A stretch of 64,000 nucleotides of DNA, taken from positions 2,728,001 to 2,792,000 of the forward strand of contig NC_019776.1 in NCBI RefSeq assembly GCF_000317675.1, given 5' to 3'. The DNA comes from Cyanobacterium aponinum PCC 10605 (GTDB lineage: Bacteria > Cyanobacteriota > Cyanobacteriia > Cyanobacteriales > Cyanobacteriaceae). Within the stretch, counting starts at the first letter, position 1. Every line of letters starts with the position of its first letter. Under the pieces are notes generated by a model. That model did not search any database, had not been told where the DNA came from, and was given only the letters and a program-made list of their open reading frames with translations. The position numbers were made by a program, and so were the translations under genes. Positions 58,540 to 64,000 of the stretch are shown here, in pieces.

Positions 58540-60596
58540 AAATTATCAGCTTACAACTAGCAAATTTTCGCCAATTCTATGGTAAAACTCCCATTATTAA
58601 TTTTAGCTATGGTAAAAAAAATACCACAGTTATTCACGGTAATAACGGAGCGGGGAAAACAGCCATTCTTAATGCTTTTACTTGGGTTTTTTACGAAAAA
58701 TTTACTGGGGCTTTTTCTGAACCTCAATCCTTAGTGAATAAAAAAGCAATTCAAGAAGTAGAAGAAGGAGCTTCTGTAGAGTGTTTTGTTGAGGTAATAT
58801 TTGAACACGATTATAAAACTTATCAGTTAAAAAGAAAATGTTTTGGTAGTAGAAATAAACAAAATCAAATCCAAATAACAACTCCTCAATTATTCATGAT
58901 GATTACAGGAGATGATGGTAGATGGCAACATCCTTTACAGCAACCAAAAGATATTATTGAAAAAATTTTACCTCAAAGTTTACACGGATATTTTTTCTTT
59001 GATGGCGAACATATTGATCATTTATTTAGAAGTCAAGAAAGACAAAAAATTGCTGAAGATACCAAAGAGTTAATTGGAGTAAAAGTGTTAGAAAGGGCGA
59101 TAAATCATTTAAAAAATGCCAAAAAACATTTTCATGAAGAATTAGAATCCTTAGGAGATATACAGATAAAAAGCCTTTTGAAAGAAAGAGAAAAGCAGTG
59201 CAATTTAAAAGAAAAACTAAAAAATGATTTTGAATTACTTAAAGAAAGATTAGCTAAATTACAAGCAGAAAAAGATAATATTTCTCAACAAATGTTAGAA
59301 GTAAGTGGCATAGAAAACTTACAGCGATTAAAACAGAAATTGCTACAGCGAGAAAAAGAATTAAGAATAACTTTAGTTGATACTCAACAAAGCATCAAAA
59401 AAGAGATTAGCAGTAAAAGCTATTTAGTCTTTTTATCTAAGACTTTTACAGAATTTGAAGAAATAGTTAATCAGATGAGAGAAAAAGGAGAATTACCCAT
59501 CGGAATTAAAAAAGAATTTATCGAGCAATTATTAAAACAAAATCGTTGCTTATGTGGTAATCAATTAATTCCTGATAGTTTTAGTTATCAAGAGGTAGAA
59601 AAATTATTACAAAAAACAGGTAGTAGCGAATTAGAAGAAATATTAATTCGCTTAGAAAGTAGTGTGAGTAATTTATTAGAATTGAGAGAAAATTTTTGGA
59701 ATAATATCAATGAATATCAAGATATAATTAATAATTGTCGTTTGGATTTAAACCAAATTGAAAATGAATTAGATAATCTGAATGAGCAACTAAGAAAATA
59801 TCCTGATAAAAATATTCAACAGATGCAAAAGCAACTGGATAATATAGAAAATCATATCCGTCAAGTAATTTTGAATCAGGGAGAAATTAACCTTCAATTA
59901 GATAACTTAGAGGAAGAGTTAAGTAAGTTAGAAAAACAGATTATTAAGCAAGAAATAAAAGCAGAAAAAGAGAATTTAATTAAACGAAGAATTGAAGCAA
60001 CCCAAAAAGCGATTGATTGTATTTTAGAGGTTAAAAAAAGATTAGAAAATCAATTCCGTTTAACCCTAGAAAAAAGATTACAAGAAATTTTTGCCTCCAT
60101 TTCTTTCACTCCATATCAACCTTTATTAAATGAAAACTACGAATTAAATTTAGTAGAAAATACTTTGGGTATTCCTTTACCCGTTGCCGCTTCTACTGGA
60201 GAAAATCAAATTTTGAGTCTTTCTTTTATTGGTGCAATTATTGATATGGTGAGAAAATGGTCGAAGGAAAGTCGTTTAGTTAATCTCAACTCAAGTAATT
60301 TTCCTATCGTTATGGATTCTCCTTTTGGCAGTTTAGATGAAGTATATCGTCGTCAGGTAGCCAAAATTATCCCTAAGTTAGCTAATCAATTGATTGTGTT
60401 AGTGACTAAAACTCAATGGCGTAATGAGGTTGAAACAGAGATGAATAGTTATATTAATAAACAGTATGTTTTGACTTATGTATCATCTAAGGATGATTGT
60501 CAAGAAGATGTAATTATTCTTAATAATCAAGAATATCCACTGGTGAAAAGAAGTGAAAATCAGTTTGAATATACCGAAATTGTTGAGGTTATTTGA
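58536..60596 (+). CDS. DndD/SMC-like AAA ATPase with Rad50-type hook
   Basis: 686 residues. The N-terminus is LQLANFRQFYGKTPIINFSY with Walker A HGNNGAGKTAIL (about residue 34). Two coiled-coil arms (about 200-300 and 365-490) flank a central CLCGN motif (about residue 344), a Rad50-like zinc-hook form. The second ATPase half has a signature region AASTGENQILSLSFI and Walker B IVMDSPFGSLDE. This is the DndD/DNA sulfur modification or Lamassu/Septu ATPase type, but dndB, dndC, dndE, ptuB or lmuA are not adjacent. It is coupled to a 59-residue partner. A defence or DNA-repair role is plausible but unproved. Confidence 0.85.
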   Translation: MKIISLQLANFRQFYGKTPIINFSYGKKNTTVIHGNNGAGKTAILNAFTWVFYEKFTGAFSEPQSLVNKKAIQEVEEGASVECFVEVIFEHDYKTYQLKRKCFGSRNKQNQIQITTPQLFMMITGDDGRWQHPLQQPKDIIEKILPQSLHGYFFFDGEHIDHLFRSQERQKIAEDTKELIGVKVLERAINHLKNAKKHFHEELESLGDIQIKSLLKEREKQCNLKEKLKNDFELLKERLAKLQAEKDNISQQMLEVSGIENLQRLKQKLLQREKELRITLVDTQQSIKKEISSKSYLVFLSKTFTEFEEIVNQMREKGELPIGIKKEFIEQLLKQNRCLCGNQLIPDSFSYQEVEKLLQKTGSSELEEILIRLESSVSNLLELRENFWNNINEYQDIINNCRLDLNQIENELDNLNEQLRKYPDKNIQQMQKQLDNIENHIRQVILNQGEINLQLDNLEEELSKLEKQIIKQEIKAEKENLIKRRIEATQKAIDCILEVKKRLENQFRLTLEKRLQEIFASISFTPYQPLLNENYELNLVENTLGIPLPVAASTGENQILSLSFIGAIIDMVRKWSKESRLVNLNSSNFPIVMDSPFGSLDEVYRRQVAKIIPKLANQLIVLVTKTQWRNEVETEMNSYINKQYVLTYVSSKDDCQEDVIILNNQEYPLVKRSENQFEYTEIVEVI

Positions 60597-60717
60597 GGGG
60601 GAAAGAGCAGGGGAGAGGGGGAAGATGGGAAAATAGTTAATTCCTCATTCCTCATTCTTGATTTTAAATTTTTAACTTAGTTCGATTCCTAATTCCTGAT
60701 AGAATCTTCGTGATTAC

Positions 60718-60894
60718 TTAGATGTTAGAAGCATAAAATGCGATCGCAACCACGCCGCCTAAAAGGATAATAGCTAAAGCACCCCAAATGATATAGTTAC
60801 GCTTTTGGTTTTTATTAGGGGGTTCAGCCTGATACACTTTAGGCTCATTAGCAAAGTTGTTTAATCTGCCGCCGTCTTCTGTAGTATATGGCAT
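60718..60894 (-). CDS. psb34: ssl1498-family light-harvesting-like protein (Psb34)
   Basis: 58 residues from ATG 60894 (MPYTTEDGGRLNNFANEPKV). A soluble N-terminus containing GGRLNNFA and YQAEPP is followed by one membrane helix (NYIIWGALAIILLGGVVAIA). This is the ssl1498/Psb34 family, related in its N-terminus to high-light-inducible proteins and reported to bind PSII assembly intermediates. The symbol is given by family resemblance. The longer reading frame to 60942 is not supported. Confidence 0.8.
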   Translation of the reverse strand: MPYTTEDGGRLNNFANEPKVYQAEPPNKNQKRNYIIWGALAIILLGGVVAIAFYASNI

Positions 60895-61303
60895 AGTATA
60901 TAATAACCTCATGTAAAATGACTTTAGTGTGATTATATTCAATCACATGCTTATTGTCTAATAAAAACGACCAGTTAAATCTTAAGTTTTGTCTAAGCTC
61001 GATATAAAATTGGCTCTCTTACTGCTCGTCGTGTAAATTATTGGTTAGGAAAAGGTGTCAGGTGGCAGGTGGCAGGTGGCAGGTTTGACGGTTAAATAAT
61101 AAATGTTAATTTATAACAATTAATTTTTTTTATCGTTAATCTCTTGTAATTATTTTTTATTAGTTATTCTAATATAAGGTAATATTGCTTAAATCAGTAA
61201 ATTACTAACGCAGATAATGAATTTATTTCATCTTTTTCTAATTGTAATTATTAATAATATTTAACTAATTTATCTTTCTAGAGTAGTAGAATAATTCGAT
61301 ATT
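60895..61303. repeat. intergenic region with dispersed repeat copy B
   Basis: 60993-61145 repeats blocks found at 57013-57171 (GGCTCTCTTACTG, TTATTGGTTAGGAAAAGG, GGTGGCAGGTGGCAGG, AATTTATAACAATTAATT). The remainder is AT-rich without recognised features. Confidence 0.8.
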
Positions 61304-61540
61304 GTGAAAACTTCTTTAAATAAAAAACTACCTCTGAAGTTAGTCTTAATTATCCCTTTCATTGTGCAAATTGTTGGTACTGTCACCCTAGTGGGGTATT
61401 TGTCTTATCGTACTGGGCGAAGTGCTGTGGAGAATTTAGCGAATCAATTGATGACTCAAACTTCTAATCGTGTTCGGGATCATCTTAATCATTATTTGCA
61501 AATTAAACAAGAAACCATTGCTGTTAATTTTGACATACTC
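61304..61540 (+). pseudogene. N-terminal remnant of a membrane sensor gene broken by a TnpB element
   Basis: About 79 native residues from a GTG start: a Lys-rich N-terminus, one membrane helix (LVLIIPFIVQIVGTVTLVGY) and a helical segment (RSAVENLANQLMTQTSNRVR DHLNHYLQ) typical of the start of Cache-type extracytoplasmic sensor domains in hybrid kinases or cyclases. The frame then runs into the hairpin end of the TnpB element and stops at 61579. The rest of the gene is not found beyond the element (63.2-63.6 kb), so either a deletion accompanied or followed insertion. Confidence 0.75.
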
Positions 61541-61545
61541 CCACC

Positions 61546-61572
61546 GTTAAACCCTACGGGCTGTAACGGGGG
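61546..61572 (-). ncRNA. right-end hairpin, probable 3' part of an omega (re)RNA
   Basis: CCGTTA ... CCCTACGGG ... TAACGG can fold as a nested hairpin and overlaps the tnpB stop codon. In TnpB elements the guide RNA is made from the 3' end of tnpB and the right end, with the sequence beyond the element as guide (established for IS200/IS605 TnpB). Here the guide would read into the broken sensor gene, beginning near 61538. Expression is not shown. Confidence 0.5.
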
Positions 61573-63004
61573 ATTCTGAACAGCCAGTTACCTGACCATT
61601 TATCCACTGAAACAACTCAAGTTGTCTAGGGTTGCTAGGCTCAACGACTAACGCCATTGATTTCTCCCGTTTTTTAGACGAATCTGTTAATTCAGATTTA
61701 GCCGTAACTTTCTGATTATCCACCAGTAGCTTGGATGGACTAATTCCAAGTATTTCAAGCCCTTTCATTCCGATGTTTACACTTGCCTGATTGTCAGCAT
61801 CGGCAATGAATCCGCAATTAGTGCAAACAAACTTTTCTTTATTCCGACTAGCGGAGTCAATGTGACCACAATTCGAGCAAGTTTGTGATGTGAACTTAGG
61901 ATTAACTTCTAAAACGATACAGCCAAACTTCTCAGCTACCGACTGTATTTTAAGTTTTAACTCCCCCCAAGAACAATCACGAATTAAACGGTTTAATGCT
62001 CGTTTAGCAGATTGATTATTCTTTAAGTATTTGCCGTTTTCATCTTGCTTTGGTTTACATCTTTTACTCATTCCCTGAATGTTTAAATCTTCCAGTACAA
62101 TGACATCTGCTAACCTTGTTAAATGATGGGCAATATTCCATTGATAGTTAGTTCTTTGATTTACTATTTTTTGGTCAATCCTTGCTAATTTTTGATAGGC
62201 TTTTTTCTGATTTTTAGAACCTCTTTTTTTGCGACTAGCTCTGCGTTGTCTAATAGTTTTGGTTCGTTCTAATTGCTTTTCAAACTGAGGGTTGTTGATT
62301 TGTTCTCCATTGCTTAATGCTAATAGTTTTTTTATCCCCAAATCACAACCTATTAGTGATTTAACTTGGGCTAAATCTTTAGGTTGAGACTGTGGAATAG
62401 ATTTATCCTCAATGGAAATAGAGACATACCAACCATCTGCTTTTTGTCTAACTGTGACAGAGCGTAAACTAAAACCTTCAGGAATTTGACGAGACTGAAA
62501 AAATCTCATCCAACCAATAGAAGGAAGATAGATTTTATTGCCTTTTAACTTTACTTGATTAGGCGGATAGTTAAAACTTTTAAACCGTTGTCTAGTTTTA
62601 AATTTTGGATACCCTCTCCCATCAAAAAAGTTCTTAAATGCTGTGTCTAATTTACGCAAATTTTGTTGTAAAACTGTTGAATGGATTTGTTTATACCAAC
62701 TCCTAGTTTTCTTTAAATTAGGCAATTCTGACGACTGCATTTCGTAGGCACTCCGTTTTTTATCTCCCTTAAAAGGTTCTCCTAATTGAGAGTTTTTAGA
62801 CACTGAACAAGTTAGAGGGCAACATTCAGCTTTTGTCCTTAAATCACAGTAATTCCCTAGCTTAGGTTGCTTTACTTGCTCGTAGCTTTCAATTCTATCT
62901 CGGAGGCAATAGTTGTAATAAGAACGAAGCATATCAAGCCAATTCGCCATCATTCTTTGTTGATAGTGACTTGGTTTCAATTTGTACTTGTACGCTTTAT
63001 TCAT
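61547..63004 (-). CDS. tnpB: TnpB RNA-guided nuclease (IS605 OrfB family)
   Basis: 485 residues. The RuvC residues are all present: Asp221 in IGCDLGIKKL, Glu305 in VLEDLNIQG, and Asp404 in ADADNQASVN. The zinc finger CSNCGHIDSASRNKEKFVC with CTNCG lies between the last two. The N-terminus (MNKAYKYKLKPSHYQQRMMA) is the helix-turn-helix/WED start of TnpB. It has a 45-residue tail beyond the core that runs into the element's right-end hairpin. TnpB cuts DNA next to a TAM, promoting retention of the element. No TnpA is present, so movement would need help in trans. Confidence 0.93.
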   Translation of the reverse strand: MNKAYKYKLKPSHYQQRMMANWLDMLRSYYNYCLRDRIESYEQVKQPKLGNYCDLRTKAECCPLTCSVSKNSQLGEPFKGDKKRSAYEMQSSELPNLKKTRSWYKQIHSTVLQQNLRKLDTAFKNFFDGRGYPKFKTRQRFKSFNYPPNQVKLKGNKIYLPSIGWMRFFQSRQIPEGFSLRSVTVRQKADGWYVSISIEDKSIPQSQPKDLAQVKSLIGCDLGIKKLLALSNGEQINNPQFEKQLERTKTIRQRRASRKKRGSKNQKKAYQKLARIDQKIVNQRTNYQWNIAHHLTRLADVIVLEDLNIQGMSKRCKPKQDENGKYLKNNQSAKRALNRLIRDCSWGELKLKIQSVAEKFGCIVLEVNPKFTSQTCSNCGHIDSASRNKEKFVCTNCGFIADADNQASVNIGMKGLEILGISPSKLLVDNQKVTAKSELTDSSKKREKSMALVVEPSNPRQLELFQWINGQVTGCSESPVTARRV

Positions 63005-63025
63005 TTTTTTGTTAAACTAAATACA

Positions 63026-63046
63026 GTGTATCATATTATTATACAC
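63026..63046. promoter_or_regulatory. inverted repeat between tnpB and RHH genes, candidate operator
   Basis: GTGTAT (63026-63031) and ATACAC (63041-63046) form an inverted repeat with a 9-bp AT-only-like centre (CATATTATT) in the 43-bp divergent gap, immediately before the RHH start. RHH proteins typically bind such operators and repress both divergent genes. That it regulates tnpB is inference. Confidence 0.55.
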
Positions 63047-63047
63047 A

Positions 63048-63185
63048 ATGGCGAAAGTTCAATTAAGTGTAAGAGTTGAAGAATCTGAAATGAAGTTGCT
63101 TATTAAGTATTCCAAAAAGTTAGGAAGAACAAAAACGGATGTAGTGAGAGAATTTATCCGTTCCCTAAAAAGTATTGAAAATTAA
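63048..63185 (+). CDS. ribbon-helix-helix (CopG/Arc-type) DNA-binding protein
   Basis: 45 residues, MAKVQLSVRVEESEMKLLIK then YSKKLGRTKTDVVREFIRSL. It has the beta strand (KVQLSVRV) plus two helices of the RHH fold, with the conserved G-R-T-K-T turn. It is divergent from tnpB, 43 bp apart, with an inverted repeat in the gap. It may be an accessory gene of the element acting on tnpB expression, or a stray antitoxin-like gene; no toxin is adjacent. Confidence 0.8.
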   Translation: MAKVQLSVRVEESEMKLLIKYSKKLGRTKTDVVREFIRSLKSIEN

Positions 63186-63236
63186 GGACTCACTGACGTT
63201 CGGTTTGTTTGTTGGTGCAAATTCATGAGGGGCTGT

Positions 63237-63257
63237 GTGCGGAATTTATTTCCGCAC
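63237..63257. repeat. hairpin GTGCGGAA ... TTCCGCAC
   Basis: Two 8-bp arms around a short AT loop, next to the left duplication of the MITE and within the decayed TnpB tail. It could be an IS200/IS605 end hairpin. Confidence 0.6.
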
Positions 63258-63266
63258 CTTGTAAGC

Positions 63267-63438
63267 AGGGTTTTTTCAAAGTCAGGGCGAAATTATCTTG
63301 CCCTCACCCCCAACCCCTCTCCCACAGTAGAGGGGAGCGTTTTTTCTTAATAATTGATTAATTAATACTTAAAAACTTCTGTATCTGTTACTATTTGTTA
63401 GTTTCAAAAATTGACATTTTTGAGAATGAAAAAACCCT
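63267..63438. mobile_element. 172-bp MITE-like element, intact copy 2
   Basis: Perfect 12-bp terminal inverted repeats: AGGGTTTTTTCA (63267-63278) and TGAAAAAACCCT (63427-63438). Flanked by an exact 11-bp direct repeat ACCTTGTAAGC (63256-63266 and 63439-63449), the target-site duplication. Internal GGGG/CCCC inverted block CCCCTCTCCCACAGTAGAGGGG (about 63314-63335). No ORF. Copy 1 is at 22450-22852. Confidence 0.92.
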
Positions 63439-63602
63439 ACCTTGTAAGCCCCATCTCACCGCTAAAAGACACGTCCGCCGTTACCTTCGGTAACTCTACT
63501 CGGACTCGCTTTCTAGTGGGAGTCTTCTTTGCACATTGAGATAATAAACTGCCATAATTTACCGATAAACTTGAATAAATTTCTCTAAATTCTCAATTCC
63601 TC

Positions 63603-64000
63603 ATGTTAACTAATGAAATTGTCACTGAAGCAAAAAAACTTATAGAAAAAGATTCGATCGCACTTTTTGAGCAAATCCAGTTTACAAAAATTAACACTCC
63701 CTTAAGTTCAAAGGAAATCGCCACAAGTTATATAAAAAAGGGAGAAGGAAAAACACCAGTATTATTATTACACGGTTTTGATAGTTCTGTGTTTGAATAT
63801 CGCCGTTTACTGCCATTTTTAAAGAAAGAATACGAGGTTTGGGCTTTAGACTTGCTAGGATTCGGTTTTACCCAAAGACAAGCTAATTTAAACTATTCTC
63901 CTCATAGTATTAGAACTCATCTCTATCATTTTTGGTCAACCATGATTAACAAACCCATGATTTTAGTGGGTGCATCTATGGGAGGGGCAAGTGCCATTGA
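63603..64000 (+). CDS. alpha/beta hydrolase, N-terminal part (cut by window edge)
   Basis: 132 codons visible from ATG 63603 (MLTNEIVTEAKKLIEKDSIA). It has the oxyanion-hole motif LLLHGFDSS, the strand-turn ALDLLGFGFT, and the nucleophile elbow VGASMGGASAI with Ser, at the expected spacing. The fold is thus clear, but the rest including the acid and His is outside the window. Cyanobacterial relatives of this type are general esterase/haloalkane-dehalogenase-like proteins. A HIP1-like CGATCG occurs near 63656. Confidence 0.85.
   Translation, partial: MLTNEIVTEAKKLIEKDSIALFEQIQFTKINTPLSSKEIATSYIKKGEGKTPVLLLHGFDSSVFEYRRLLPFLKKEYEVWALDLLGFGFTQRQANLNYSPHSIRTHLYHFWSTMINKPMILVGASMGGASAI

Larger units (their letters stand above)
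61541..63185. mobile_element. TnpB-only insertion element (IS200/IS605 superfamily), ends approximate
   Basis: Contains an intact tnpB, no tnpA, and a divergent ribbon-helix-helix gene. The right end carries a strong hairpin (61551-61569 core, arms CCGTTA/TAACGG around 61546-61571 with inner CCC/GGG). It interrupts a sensor gene at about 61538. The left end is not certain; the RHH gene is included tentatively. Confidence 0.6.
63182..63560 (-). pseudogene. probable tail of a decayed TnpB, interrupted by a MITE
   Basis: On the minus strand a frame reads QCAKKTPTRKRVRVELPKVT then ADVSFSGEMGLTR and stops inside the MITE at 63267-63438. If the MITE and one copy of its 11-bp duplication are removed, the frame continues CGNKFRTQPLMNLHQQTNRT SVSP to a TAA at 63182-63184. 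Such basic, low-conservation tails are found after the zinc finger of cyanobacterial TnpB proteins. The TnpB assignment is moderate; the restored frame is direct observation. It overlaps the end of the RHH gene. Confidence 0.45.

Noticed and set aside
58536-60596. Complete Dnd phosphorothioation system
   Set aside because: Only a DndD-like protein is present; the cysteine desulfurase, DndB, DndC and DndE are not adjacent.
60675-60697. TTCGATTCC resembling a tRNA T-arm
   Set aside because: No acceptor stem, D-arm or anticodon arm can be placed around it.

Overview
The window is a chromosomal segment of a low-GC, AT-rich cyanobacterium. Direct evidence is psbB with psbT, petG, a Psb34-like (ssl1498 family) protein, a DevB/DevC exporter pair, a KGK-domain protein and frequent GCGATCGC (HIP1) octamers. 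Base composition and gene content fit the Cyanobacterium/Geminocystis group of unicellular cyanobacteria. That placement is inference; there is no rRNA here to anchor it, and I found no tRNA, rRNA or CRISPR array.

Layout. 1-10 kb: a DUF3365 haem protein, homoserine kinase (thrB), a RecB-like nuclease, purN, two small exported proteins, an AI-2E-type transporter, a 56-residue CxxC protein and a UPF0182 membrane protein. 10-22 kb: a phosphoribosyltransferase, an AGXT-type aminotransferase, a group 2 sigma factor, a TetR regulator divergent from devB-devC (no devA), gcvP carrying an in-frame repeat insertion, an Rpn-type nuclease and an aldehyde dehydrogenase. 22-33 kb: a large MmeI-like type IIG restriction-modification protein with a DUF559 nuclease and repeat DNA inserted in frame, a Rieske oxygenase, a truncated MFS gene, a dynamin-like GTPase, KGK and HNH proteins, mutT and ffh. 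34-50 kb: rpsA, nrdR, psbB-psbT, a DUF4332 protein overlapping tail to tail with a large hybrid histidine kinase, a pentapeptide-repeat protein, ahcY, rqcH, an OmpR-type regulator, an HNH protein and petG. 50-64 kb: photolyase, a PEP-CTERM protein, a sugar transferase, a GH104-like lysozyme, a YoeB/Phd toxin-antitoxin pair, a DUF697 GTPase, a CDF transporter, a two-gene DndD/SMC-like ATPase cassette, a Psb34-like protein, a sensor gene broken by a TnpB element, and the start of an alpha/beta hydrolase.

The most unusual feature is the density and variety of small repeats. Almost all simple tandem repeats between genes have a 7-bp period although their sequences differ. There is a 172-bp MITE-like element with 12-bp perfect terminal inverted repeats and an 11-bp target duplication (63267-63438). 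A second copy (22450-22852) is itself split by another 222-bp element with a 9-bp duplication. Removing the 63 kb MITE restores a reading frame that looks like the tail of a dead TnpB. Palindromic repeat DNA has also entered coding sequence in frame, in gcvP and at two places in the type IIG enzyme, one of them together with a DUF559 nuclease domain.

Most other genes are dispersed housekeeping or photosynthesis genes in short or single-gene transcription units. The best candidates for an undescribed system are the DUF559/repeat insertion, the two-gene SMC-like cassette at 58360-60596, and the TnpB with a divergent ribbon-helix-helix gene at 61.5-63.2 kb.
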